The notes under the pieces were generated by a model. That model had not been told where the DNA came from and made no database searches. It saw only the letters and a program-made list of their open reading frames with translations. A DNA stretch of 64,000 nt from an uncultured Tenacibaculum sp. GTDB taxonomy: Bacteria > Bacteroidota > Bacteroidia > Flavobacteriales > Flavobacteriaceae. This document shows positions 9,017 through 16,046 of the stretch, piece after piece. The DNA is taken from positions 372,001 to 436,000 of the forward strand of contig NZ_CANNGG010000003.1 of NCBI RefSeq assembly GCF_947504135.1. Direction: 5' to 3'. Each line of letters starts with the position of its first letter. Positions within the stretch are counted from its first letter, which is position 1. The position numbers and the translations under genes were made by a program.

Positions 9017-9069
9017 CAAATATAATTTTTTATTTCGACATTATATTTACGAAACCAGAAGTATATTTG
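9017..9069. promoter_or_regulatory. Divergent promoters for usp (minus) and mscS-like gene (plus)
   Basis: TATATTTG on the minus strand at 9017-9024 faces the usp gene, and TATATTTG on the plus strand at 9062-9069 faces the mscS-like gene. Both fit the TAnnTTTG element; the -33 elements are poor. Confidence 0.5.
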
Positions 9070-9088
9070 TATTTAAAAAAACTTAATC

Positions 9089-9616
9089 ATGAAAAATCGT
9101 TTTTTAGAATTGTCTTTCTACAACCCTTTTATACAATTCTTGCTTTTAGTAGCAACACTATTTTTTTTGATTTATGTTACTAAAAAACTGACTAGATCAT
9201 ATATCCTAAAAAACGCTATTGAACCTCATAGGAGAAAACTCATATTAAACCTAAGCTATTTTTTATACTATACGTTAGCTCTCTTTATTTCATTAATTAT
9301 TTTTGGTATTAATTTTAAAGAAGTAATTGTTTTTGCATCTTCAATACTTGCTGTACTTGGTGTTGGTTTCTTTGCCCAGTGGTCTATTTTATCGAACCTA
9401 ACAGCTAGTATCATCTTATTTTTTTACCACCCAATGCGTATAGGTGATACTATAAAAATTATTGATAAAGACTTCGATTTACAAGGTGTGGTAAAAAACA
9501 TTACAGGCTTTTACGTTCTTTTATACATGCCAGAAGAAAAAAGAGAAATAACTGTGCCTAACACTATTATTCTGTACAAAGGAATTGAGCTAATAAAGAA
9601 ACAAAACAACATCTAA
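9089..9616 (+). CDS. Minimal mechanosensitive ion channel (MscS family)
   Basis: 175 aa, small for the family (E. coli MscS has 286 aa). Three hydrophobic segments are visible at about 14-31, 48-72 and 78-108. The third contains the pore-helix-like sequence SILAVLGVGFFAQWSILSNL, followed by the beta-domain signature HPMRIGDTIKI and a short beta-domain ending VPNTIILYKGIELI. The C-terminal alpha/beta domain that forms the cytoplasmic cage in MscS is absent. Likely role: relief of osmotic pressure or small-ion conductance. It is transcribed away from the stress-protein group and followed by a long leader region before the arginine decarboxylase gene. Confidence 0.88.
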   Translation: MKNRFLELSFYNPFIQFLLLVATLFFLIYVTKKLTRSYILKNAIEPHRRKLILNLSYFLYYTLALFISLIIFGINFKEVIVFASSILAVLGVGFFAQWSILSNLTASIILFFYHPMRIGDTIKIIDKDFDLQGVVKNITGFYVLLYMPEEKREITVPNTIILYKGIELIKKQNNI

Positions 9617-9655
9617 TTCACTGTAAATTAATTTTTTAAAAAAAATAAAAAAAAG

Positions 9656-9685
9656 TTTGTTGTATTAAAAAATAGTTTACATTTA
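9656..9685 (+). promoter_or_regulatory. Promoter of the polyamine operon leader
   Basis: TTTG (9656-9659), an 18-nt spacer, then TACATTTA (9678-9685): seven of eight matches to TAnnTTTG at near-ideal spacing. Transcription would start near 9690, leaving a leader of about 340 nt before the arginine decarboxylase ATG at 10028. Confidence 0.6.
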
Positions 9686-9708
9686 CGGCATCTTATTATA
9701 TAAGTCGA

Positions 9709-9873
9709 ATGTTACGTTTTACTTATTTCGGTAATAACTTTTACGGGAAGATTAAAGGTTATTTAGTGTTTTGGAAACACAACGAAAAAATTAAGGATTC
9801 TTCCATTCCTCAATACTCTCTACCACTGAATTTTTATAAACAGTGCGGTGATTGCTTAGCTTTAAGAGTCTAA
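9709..9873 (+). CDS. Candidate 54-codon leader ORF upstream of arginine decarboxylase
   Basis: An ORF of 54 aa starting MLRFTYFGNNFYGK and ending CGDCLALRV, about 20 nt downstream of the predicted transcription start. The stretch is clearly less AT-rich than the surrounding intergenic DNA, which suggests constraint as a peptide or as structured RNA. I do not recognise the peptide and see no clear ribosome binding site. The rest of the 9617-10027 interval holds only AT-rich sequence and a weak stem at about 9912-9938 (ATAACAA pairing with TTGTTAT). It could be a regulatory leader for polyamine control, or a chance ORF. Confidence 0.35.
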   Translation: MLRFTYFGNNFYGKIKGYLVFWKHNEKIKDSSIPQYSLPLNFYKQCGDCLALRV

Positions 9874-10027
9874 CTATTCATATTATTTTGGTTTAACAAT
9901 CTTGTTTGTTATAACAACAACAATGATACTTGTTATACAATTTATTTAAAAAAGTTTTGGTGCATGCCTTAACTGCTTTTTGAATTATCTATCTGTACTC
10001 AAAAAACAGATACAACTAAAAATAATA

Positions 10028-11419
10028 ATGAATACTAAATATAAAGACTTAATAGAACAAACGTTTGATTTTCCTCAAGAGGAGTTTCACACAGAAAACA
10101 ACAACTTATTTTTTCATGACATTGACTTAATGCAATTAGTGAAGCAATACGGTGCACCTTTAAAGTTCACGTATTTGCCAAAAATATCGGAAAACATTAA
10201 CAAAGCTAAGAACTGGTTTCATAATGCTATTGAAAAACACAATTACAAAGGAAACTACAATTACAGCTACTGTACTAAGAGTTCTCACTTTAAATACGTA
10301 TTAGATGAAGCTTTAAAAAATGATATTCACATCGAAACATCATCTGCTTTTGATATTGACATTGTAAAGTCATTAAAAAAAGAAGGAAAGCTAAGTGATG
10401 ATGCTTTTGTATTGTGTAATGGTTTTAAACGCGATCAATACATCGCTAATATTGTTAGTCTAATTGATGGAGGGCATACAAACTGTATTCCAATCATAGA
10501 TAACTATGAAGAGCTAAATTTACTTTTAGAAGAAACTAAAAGTAAATTTAAAGTAGGAATTCGTATAGCTTCTGAAGAAGAACCCAAGTTTGAATTTTAT
10601 ACTAGCCGTTTAGGTATTGGATACAAAAATATCGTATCCTTTTACGAGCGTGAAATCGCTAATAACCCTCAAGTTGAATTAAAGATGTTACACTTCTTTA
10701 TCAACACAGGTATTAGAGACAACGCATACTACTGGAACGAATTAATGAAATGTTTAAGTGTATATATCAAACTTAAAAAAGTTTGTCCAACCTTAGATAG
10801 TTTAAATATCGGCGGAGGTTTCCCTATTAAAAACTCATTAGCTTTTGATTTTGACTATGAGTATATGGTAGATGAAATCATCAACCAAATTAATGTAGCT
10901 TGTAAAGAGGCAGGTGTTGATGTTCCTAATATTTTTACTGAATTTGGAAGTTTTACCGTGGGAGAAGCTGGAGGTGCTATTTACGAAGTATTGTATCAAA
11001 AGAAACAAAACGATCGTGAAAAATGGAATATGATTAACTCATCTTTTATTACCACTTTACCAGATTCTTGGGCCATTAACAAACGTTTTATCATGCTTCC
11101 TGTTAACAAATGGAACCATAGATACGAACGTGTATTGTTAGGTGGATTAACTTGTGACAGTGATGATTATTACAACTCAGAACAGCACGTAAATGCTATA
11201 TATTTACCTGTATACGAAAAAGAATCTCCACTATATGTAGGTTTTTTCAACACAGGTGCTTATCAAGAAACCATTGGTGGTTTTGGCGGATTACAACACT
11301 GTTTAATTCCAACACCAAAACATGTGTTAATTGATAAAAACGAAAATGGTGATTTCACCACTAAACTATTTAAAGAACAACAAAAAAGCGAAGAACTATT
11401 ATCAATCCTAGGGTACTAG
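10028..11419 (+). CDS. speA: Arginine decarboxylase, PLP-dependent (alanine-racemase fold)
   Basis: 463 aa from the ATG at 10028 (MNTKYKDLIEQTF); an earlier in-frame start at 9980 adds 16 unconserved residues and is rejected. Fold type III decarboxylase: the PLP-binding lysine is in SYCTKSSH (Lys84), the glycine-rich phosphate loop is LNIGGGFP, and the C-terminal domain contains GGLTCDSDD with the cysteine expected across the dimer interface. It should convert arginine to agmatine, the first step of putrescine synthesis. It stands 16 nt before an agmatinase gene, which supports arginine rather than ornithine or diaminopimelate as substrate. Confidence 0.9.
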   Translation: MNTKYKDLIEQTFDFPQEEFHTENNNLFFHDIDLMQLVKQYGAPLKFTYLPKISENINKAKNWFHNAIEKHNYKGNYNYSYCTKSSHFKYVLDEALKNDIHIETSSAFDIDIVKSLKKEGKLSDDAFVLCNGFKRDQYIANIVSLIDGGHTNCIPIIDNYEELNLLLEETKSKFKVGIRIASEEEPKFEFYTSRLGIGYKNIVSFYEREIANNPQVELKMLHFFINTGIRDNAYYWNELMKCLSVYIKLKKVCPTLDSLNIGGGFPIKNSLAFDFDYEYMVDEIINQINVACKEAGVDVPNIFTEFGSFTVGEAGGAIYEVLYQKKQNDREKWNMINSSFITTLPDSWAINKRFIMLPVNKWNHRYERVLLGGLTCDSDDYYNSEQHVNAIYLPVYEKESPLYVGFFNTGAYQETIGGFGGLQHCLIPTPKHVLIDKNENGDFTTKLFKEQQKSEELLSILGY

Positions 11420-11435
11420 TTTATTATCAATAAAA

Positions 11436-12374
11436 ATGGAAAAAAGAAATTACGCAGGTATTCCTGATCAATACGCAAAATTAGAAACTGCTAAAGTAGT
11501 ATTAATCCCTGTTCCTTATGATGGAACTAGCACTTGGCAAAAAGGAGCTGATAAAGGTCCAGAGGCGTTTTTAAACGCTTCTGAGAACATGGAGTTATAT
11601 GATATAGAAACTGATAGCGAAGTATACAAAGAAGGTGTTTATTTAGCGGATGCTGTTACAGAAGATTCTTCTCCAGAAGCTATGGTAGAAGCTGTGCATG
11701 CAACAACTAAAAAATTTATTAATAAGAATAAGTTTGTAACTCTTTTTGGTGGTGAGCATTCAATTTCTATCGGTACTATCCGTGCTTTTAACGAGTGTTT
11801 TAACAACTTAACAGTATTACACATCGATGCGCATGCTGATTTACGTAAAGAATACGAAGGAACTAAGTGTAACCATGCTTGTGCTGTTTACGAAGCAAGC
11901 CAAACTACTAACTTAGTACAAGTAGGAATTCGTAGTATGGATATTACAGAAAAGTCATCAATGAACATGGAAAAAGTCTTCTTTGCTCATGACATGGCTG
12001 TAAATGAATATTGGATGGATGATGTGATTGATCAATTAACAGGTAATGTTTTTATCACGTTCGATTTAGATGCTATTGATCCATCTTTATTACCAAGTAC
12101 AGGAACACCAGAACCAGGAGGATTATTCTATTACGAAACACTAGAGTTCTTAAAGAAAGTATTTACTGAAAGAAACGTAGTAGGTTTTGATATCGTAGAA
12201 TTATGCCCTAACGAAAACGAAAAGTCTTCAGACTTTTTAGCGGCTAAATTATATTATAAAATGTTGAGCTATAAGTTTTCTTCTACTACGGAAGATGAAG
12301 AAGATTACGATGATGACGAAAGCTCTCCATTTAACAAATTAGCGAAGTTTAAAAACGACGACGACGATTACTAA
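11436..12374 (+). CDS. speB: Agmatinase (ureohydrolase family)
   Basis: 312 aa dinuclear-manganese hydrolase that converts agmatine to putrescine and urea. Metal ligands are all visible: His108 in GGEHS, Asp131/His133/Asp135 in HIDAHAD, and Asp210/Asp212 in FDLDAIDPSLLPSTGTPEPGG. The C-terminus has an acidic tail rich in Asp/Glu (residues about 285-312) beyond the catalytic domain. It is the second gene of the polyamine operon; the RMD1-type reading frame starts 1 nt after its stop. The pairing with arginine decarboxylase makes agmatinase far more likely than arginase or formimidoylglutamase. Confidence 0.93.
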   Translation: MEKRNYAGIPDQYAKLETAKVVLIPVPYDGTSTWQKGADKGPEAFLNASENMELYDIETDSEVYKEGVYLADAVTEDSSPEAMVEAVHATTKKFINKNKFVTLFGGEHSISIGTIRAFNECFNNLTVLHIDAHADLRKEYEGTKCNHACAVYEASQTTNLVQVGIRSMDITEKSSMNMEKVFFAHDMAVNEYWMDDVIDQLTGNVFITFDLDAIDPSLLPSTGTPEPGGLFYYETLEFLKKVFTERNVVGFDIVELCPNENEKSSDFLAAKLYYKMLSYKFSSTTEDEEDYDDDESSPFNKLAKFKNDDDDY

Positions 12375-12375
12375 A

Positions 12376-12549
12376 ATGCACTTACAAACAATTGCATATC
12401 ATCTTGAAAGACGAATAGCACTTAGTGCTATTCGCTCTCAGTTTGAATCGTATGAGTTAGTCAAAAGAGAACATTCTTTTTTACTATATAAAATCACAAA
12501 CAATTCATACATCTATATAAAAGATTATGGAAGTGTTGTTTTTTTATGA
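12376..12549 (+). CDS. RMD1/DUF155 family protein, N-terminal frame
   Basis: 57 codons starting MHLQTIAYHLERR and ending YIYIKDYGSVVFL before TGA. The end matches the start of the conserved RMD1/RMND1 (DUF155) domain, whose members read F-x-x-YG-x-VVFW-N; the remainder of the domain follows in the -1 frame as the 12546-13157 frame. The two frames overlap by 4 nt (ATGA) exactly at a U UUU UUA heptamer, so the halves may be made as one protein by frameshifting, as two coupled polypeptides, or be one gene with a homopolymer error. The start lies 1 nt after the agmatinase stop, so it is part of the polyamine operon. Confidence 0.75.
   Translation: MHLQTIAYHLERRIALSAIRSQFESYELVKREHSFLLYKITNNSYIYIKDYGSVVFL
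12540..12546 (+). promoter_or_regulatory. Candidate -1 ribosomal frameshift site (U UUU UUA)
   Basis: In the upstream frame the codons are GTT TTT TTA TGA, so T TTT TTA forms a canonical X XXY YYZ heptamer one codon before the stop. A -1 slip leads directly into ATG AAC TGT of the downstream frame, restoring a continuous DUF155 domain. Downstream, two copies of TTAATTAA could form an AU-only stem; no strong pseudoknot is obvious. A 7-T homopolymer miscall is the main alternative. Confidence 0.5.
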
Positions 12550-13157
12550 ACTGTACAAATGATTTAATTAATCAAATTGTTAGTTTTTTAATTAATAAAG
12601 AAAATTCAAATATCAACAACTTGCCCTCAGAAAAATACAACATCACTTTTTCTGATACTATAGAAGTTGATTTCGGAACTATTCAAATTAAAGAATTAAA
12701 TGATGATGTAGCACATATCATTATGCTTAACCTAGCACAATCGGTAGCATTGATGAACTATGTAAACAAAACATCTGATTTGCACGATAAAACATTAGTG
12801 TATTCAAAGCAATTAGAAAAGACAGGAAGTTTTAAACTTTCTAAAATTCAAATGCGAAAATTTATTGGTAAAACCTTAAATTTAAAAAATAATATTGCTG
12901 AAAATTTATTTGTTTTTGACTCACCAGATGTTGCTTGGAATAACAAAGACTTGTCTGATTTAGATTATAAACTAAAAGATGAATTAGATATTTTAAAACG
13001 TCATCAAGGAATAGAAAATAGTTTAAACGTAATTAAAGAAAATTTAGATTTATTTAACGATATACTACAACACAAGTACAGTAGCATGCTAGAATGGATT
13101 ATCATTCTTCTAATTCTTTTTGAAGTTGTACAGGTAATTATTGAAAAGCTAATTTAA
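12546..13157 (+). CDS. RMD1/DUF155 family protein, main frame with C-terminal membrane helix
   Basis: 203 aa carrying most of the DUF155 (RMD1/RMND1/Sif2) domain known from fungal and animal mitochondrial proteins and present in bacteria. Matches seen: LNLAQSVALMNYV (family: NALAQSVKL), KTGSFKLSKIQMRKFIG (AGKxxLSxxExxKxIG), LFVFDSPDVAWNNKDLSDL (LDTPDFFWxxPxLExL), a coiled-coil-like helix, and a C-terminal membrane segment MLEWIIILLILFEVVQVII. On its own it lacks the YGxVVF start of the domain, which is encoded in the preceding frame. Molecular function is unknown; relatives take part in mitochondrial translation or cytoskeletal processes. It lies between agmatinase and the deoxyhypusine-synthase-like gene. 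Confidence 0.82.
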   Translation: MNCTNDLINQIVSFLINKENSNINNLPSEKYNITFSDTIEVDFGTIQIKELNDDVAHIIMLNLAQSVALMNYVNKTSDLHDKTLVYSKQLEKTGSFKLSKIQMRKFIGKTLNLKNNIAENLFVFDSPDVAWNNKDLSDLDYKLKDELDILKRHQGIENSLNVIKENLDLFNDILQHKYSSMLEWIIILLILFEVVQVIIEKLI

Positions 13158-13230
13158 AAAACACAAGGCTTATAAAGTTATCACTTCTAGCATTAAAGAA
13201 GCAATTTTATAAGCTTAAAAAAATAATAAA

Positions 13231-14199
13231 ATGAACAAACCTATAACAAATTTTATAGAAAAATACTTTTTACACTTTAATGCAGCTGCACTGGTAGATG
13301 CTGCCAAAGGGTACGAAGCACAATTAGAACAAGGCTCTAAAATGTTAGTATCTCTAGCAGGAGCCATGAGTACTGCAGAATTAGGAAAAATTTTTGCAGA
13401 AATGATTCGTCAAGACAAAGTACACATCATCTCTTGTACAGGAGCCAACCTTGAAGAAGACATCATGAATTTAGTAGCGCACTCTCATTATAAAAGAGTT
13501 CCTAACTACCGTGATTTAACTCCACAAGATGAGTGGGATTTATTATTAAAAGGATTAAATCGTGTTACAGACACTTGTATTCCTGAAGAAGAAGCTTTTA
13601 GACGCCTACAAAAACATATTTTTAAAATCTGGAAAGATGCAGAAGAAGCTGGCGAACGTTATCTTCCTCATGAATATATGTATAAACTATTATTATCTGG
13701 AGTTTTAGAGGAATATTATGAAATCGATTTAAAAGATTCGTGGATGTATGCAGCAGCAGAAAAGAACTTACCAATTGTTGTTCCTGGATGGGAAGATAGT
13801 ACAATGGGAAATATTTTTGCCTCTTATGTAGTAAAAGGAGAGCTAAAAGCATCAACTATGAAGTCTGGTATTGAATATATGACCTTCTTAGCGGATTGGT
13901 ATACTGAAAACTCAGAAAACGGTATCGGGTTTTTCCAAATTGGTGGTGGAATCGCTGGAGATTTCCCTATTTGTGTAGTACCAATGCTATATCAAGATTT
14001 AGAAAGAGAAGACACTCCTTTCTGGAGTTATTTCTGTCAAATTTCAGATTCAACGACTAGCTATGGTTCTTACTCAGGAGCTGTTCCTAACGAAAAGATT
14101 ACTTGGGGGAAATTAGACATTGATACACCAAAATATATTATAGAAAGTGATGCAACTATTGTTGCTCCATTAATATTTGCCTATTTATTAAAAATGTAG
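13231..14199 (+). CDS. Deoxyhypusine synthase family protein
   Basis: 322 aa, NAD-dependent fold of deoxyhypusine synthase. The catalytic lysine motif is preserved as KITWGKLD (Lys294), matching the WGK of the eukaryotic enzyme, and the C-terminal ESDATIVAPLIFAYLL also matches. Bacteria lack eIF5A, so the eukaryotic reaction cannot be the role. Bacterial homologues are thought to transfer the aminobutyl group of spermidine to other amines, for example to make homospermidine. The position behind arginine decarboxylase and agmatinase supports a polyamine-synthesis role. A GCTTATAA/TTATAAGC inverted repeat lies in the 73-nt gap upstream (13168-13214). The exact substrate pair is not deducible from sequence. 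Confidence 0.9.
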   Translation: MNKPITNFIEKYFLHFNAAALVDAAKGYEAQLEQGSKMLVSLAGAMSTAELGKIFAEMIRQDKVHIISCTGANLEEDIMNLVAHSHYKRVPNYRDLTPQDEWDLLLKGLNRVTDTCIPEEEAFRRLQKHIFKIWKDAEEAGERYLPHEYMYKLLLSGVLEEYYEIDLKDSWMYAAAEKNLPIVVPGWEDSTMGNIFASYVVKGELKASTMKSGIEYMTFLADWYTENSENGIGFFQIGGGIAGDFPICVVPMLYQDLEREDTPFWSYFCQISDSTTSYGSYSGAVPNEKITWGKLDIDTPKYIIESDATIVAPLIFAYLLKM

Positions 14200-14203
14200 C
14201 CTT

Positions 14204-14485
14204 ATGAAGAGAGTTATTGTAGACTATGCCAAGTTAACTACTGATATTCTAGATTTATTGGTAGAAAGATATCCTGATGGATATGATCATTCAGATATTA
14301 TTTCCTTTAAAAATAGTAAAGGAGAAACAATAAAAGCGGTAGAAGTAAATACCGAAGATACTCTTTTTTTAGTAAAAATAAGTTCTCAGTTACAACAGTC
14401 AATGGAAGACCATGAAACCGACGATGAAGAAAATGACGATACCTTTGATGAAATTGAAATAGCTGATGACTTTGATAATGAATAA
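14204..14485 (+). CDS. Conserved hypothetical acidic protein behind the deoxyhypusine-synthase-like gene
   Basis: 93 aa, starting MKRVIVDYAKLTTDILDLL, with a small globular part (residues 1-65: YPDGYDHSDIISFKNSKGE, then VEVNTEDTLFLVKIS) and a strongly acidic tail (about 68-93, mostly Asp/Glu). It follows the deoxyhypusine-synthase-like gene by 4 nt, so it is almost certainly in the same operon. I do not recognise a characterised family. The acidic tail resembles that of the agmatinase in the same operon. Confidence 0.75.
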   Translation: MKRVIVDYAKLTTDILDLLVERYPDGYDHSDIISFKNSKGETIKAVEVNTEDTLFLVKISSQLQQSMEDHETDDEENDDTFDEIEIADDFDNE

Positions 14486-14506
14486 ATAGTAAACTGTATT
14501 TAAACC

Positions 14507-14767
14507 ATGGCTTATTATAACTCACAACAAACAGTTACATTAGTCGGCGTTTATCAAGGATACACAAACGGCTATTATGTTTTTGAATTAGAAAACGGAG
14601 ATATTATTGACTTTGAACAAATCAACAAAAAGAATCTTGAACATTTAGATTTAAAGTCTTCATCTCTAAAAAATAAAAGTTTTGAAATTACGTATAAAGA
14701 AATTTTTGATGATGTAGATGATGAAGGTCTTGTAATTTTTAAGTTAGAAAACTTACAACCACTTTAA
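14507..14767 (+). CDS. Small conserved protein, paralogue of the secreted protein at 15235-15564
   Basis: 86 aa, cytosolic, beta-rich. The core VTLVGVYQGYTNGYYVFELENGDIIDFEQI, then LKNKSFEITYKEIFDDVDDEG, aligns with VAIFQGYDEYGYTFSFEDEDG and FVDQVFEITYDYKVSDDE of the secreted 109-aa protein encoded 0.5 kb away on the other strand. Function unknown; possibly an OB-like or small beta-barrel domain. It starts 21 nt after the acidic gene and ends at a terminator, so it is the last gene of the polyamine-side operon. Confidence 0.72.
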   Translation: MAYYNSQQTVTLVGVYQGYTNGYYVFELENGDIIDFEQINKKNLEHLDLKSSSLKNKSFEITYKEIFDDVDDEGLVIFKLENLQPL

Positions 14768-14772
14768 AAAAC

Positions 14773-14800
14773 AAATCCCATTCTAAAGAGAATGGGATTT
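14773..14800. terminator. Bidirectional terminator between convergent operons
   Basis: AAATCCCATTC-6-GAATGGGATTT, an 11-bp perfect stem between the plus-strand polyamine operon and the minus-strand TerB-like gene, with A- and T-rich flanks on both sides. Confidence 0.8.
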
Positions 14801-14806
14801 AACTTT

Positions 14807-15034
14807 TTATAATATACTTAGTATTGATTTATACTGATCTAAATCTATCTTACCACTAAAAACCTTTGTGGTTTTAGAGATTATGTCTTCTGCTCTTTCT
14901 TGTGAAAAACCTAGCTGAATAGCATATCTCAAAATTAACTTTAATTCAGCCTCATCTATTTCATGATCTGAATAAATTATTTTGAATAAATCTAACAAGC
15001 GCTCTAACCTATCATCCGTTTTTGCTTGTGGCAC
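14807..15034 (-). CDS. TerB-like protein, C-terminal part after an in-frame stop
   Basis: 75 codons from a GTG, helical, with the TerB-like pattern RLERLLDLFKIIYSDHEIDEAELKLILRYAIQLGF. It is in the same frame as the 61-aa reading frame directly upstream; only a TAA codon at 15047-15049 separates them. Read through, the two make a protein of about 141 residues, the normal length of the TerB-family proteins I know from flavobacteria. It could be made by reinitiation at the GTG, by readthrough, or not at all (pseudogene). Confidence 0.55.
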   Translation of the reverse strand: MPQAKTDDRLERLLDLFKIIYSDHEIDEAELKLILRYAIQLGFSQERAEDIISKTTKVFSGKIDLDQYKSILSIL

Positions 15035-15046
15035 TACTGGATATTT

Positions 15047-15232
15047 TTATGAGTTTTCTACTATATCTTGATACTCTGCCTCGGTTATATCTAATTTTCT
15101 AGCAAAACGATTCACTAATTTTTCTTCATCCTCATTTAAACCTCCATCAATAATAGCAAGATTAACAATAGCACTAAAGTGAGCTACATTATTTCTATGC
15201 TTACTTGACTCGTATAAATCTACAATACTCAT
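15047..15232 (-). CDS. TerB-like protein, N-terminal part ending at an in-frame TAA
   Basis: 61 aa, MSIVDLYESSKHRNNVAHF, then AIVNLAIIDGGLNEDEEKLVNRFARKLDITEAEY, the typical N-terminal helices of flavobacterial TerB-like proteins, including the acidic GGLNEDEE turn. Family members continue in one frame with a K-Y/F-P-x-x-P linker; here the linker KYPVVP is present in frame but follows a TAA. It starts 2 nt after the stop of the secreted 109-aa protein, so the two are co-transcribed. Confidence 0.6.
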   Translation of the reverse strand: MSIVDLYESSKHRNNVAHFSAIVNLAIIDGGLNEDEEKLVNRFARKLDITEAEYQDIVENS

Positions 15233-15234
15233 AA

Positions 15235-15564
15235 TTATTCTATTTTTTTTATTGACTGTAACACAGGTGTCTCAATTTCATCATCTGATACCTTATAATC
15301 ATATGTAATTTCAAATACCTGATCTACAAATTTATTATCTTTTAAGTTATAAATTTTTAATATTTTCTCTGATATGGTTTCAAAGGTTATTACATCTTCA
15401 TCTCCATCTTCGTCTTCAAACGAAAAAGTATAACCATACTCATCATAACCTTGAAAAATTGCTACAGTTTTTATAGGGTCAATAAGTTTATTTTGTTTAG
15501 TTGTAAAAGCCAAACTTGCCCCAATAAATAATATAAAAACTGTTTTTATAAATGTACTTTTCAT
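15235..15564 (-). CDS. Small secreted protein, paralogue of the 86-aa protein at 14507-14767
   Basis: 109 aa with an N-terminal signal peptide (MKSTFIKTVFILFIGASLAFT) and a beta-rich, acidic mature domain (VAIFQGYDEYGYTFSFEDEDG, FEITYDYKVSDDEIETP). It shares this core with the cytosolic 86-aa protein on the opposite strand, so the pair looks like a duplication with a change of compartment. Function unknown. It is first in a minus-strand pair with the split TerB-like gene. Confidence 0.72.
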   Translation of the reverse strand: MKSTFIKTVFILFIGASLAFTTKQNKLIDPIKTVAIFQGYDEYGYTFSFEDEDGDEDVITFETISEKILKIYNLKDNKFVDQVFEITYDYKVSDDEIETPVLQSIKKIE

Positions 15565-16011
15565 TTTCTTTAAAAATTTTAATTAATAAACTTTCATCTT
15601 GGATATTAACCACAACAAGTCCAAGTTTCTTTTAGCAAAAACTAGCTTTTAGTTATGCTCGTGGCACTTAAAGAAAATGATATTACATAGGCTTTTATTA
15701 TTACTGTTTCATCTATATAAAGATACATTTTTTTTCATTCTTTTTTACAAAGTCTTAATTATTTTTAAGTTAAAAGAACACAATAAAAAAGACCTTAAAC
15801 TTTCGCTTAAGGCCTTTTCGTCTAACCAAACTTAGTATAAAAACTAACTACTACTATTTTAAACCTTCCTTGAAAAACTTCTCTTTTCAGCCCCCCAACT
15901 TACTAAGAGAAGTGTTTTGCTTTAAGGGTGTAATTTCTTGTATTAATTTGTAAACCTTTTTGCTTTGTTTACACTAATAAGACACCATATTTTTAAACTG
16001 GTCACATAAAA
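15565..16011. other. Intergenic region with a minus-strand terminator and possible small RNA
   Basis: No credible protein gene in 447 nt. It contains a hairpin at 15791-15814 that pairs fully only as minus-strand RNA (GGCCUUAA with UUAAGGUC, one G-U) and is followed there by six T, plus a perfect 8-bp inverted repeat CTTCTCTT/AAGAGAAG at about 15878-15912 enclosing CCCCCC. No gene lies just upstream on the minus strand, since the 16047-16331 gene has its own terminator, so a short noncoding transcript ending near 15785 is possible. No good promoter was found for it. Confidence 0.35.
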
Positions 16012-16014
16012 ACA

Positions 16015-16046
16015 AAAAAAACTCAAAAAAAGTTTTTTTTGAGTTT
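16015..16046 (-). terminator. Terminator of the clpS-region operon
   Basis: AAAAACTCAAAAAAA pairs with TTTTTTTTGAGTTTTT directly behind the stop of the 94-aa gene. On the minus strand it is followed by a long T-run. Confidence 0.75.

Noticed and set aside
9980..10027. Longer start for arginine decarboxylase
   Set aside because: The extra 16 residues look like translated leader; the family start matches the ATG at 10028.
15840..15960. GGGGGGCTGA on the minus strand as the start of a tmRNA or SRP RNA
   Set aside because: None of the other conserved parts (tmRNA acceptor end with CCA, tag reading frame; SRP tetraloop region) is present.
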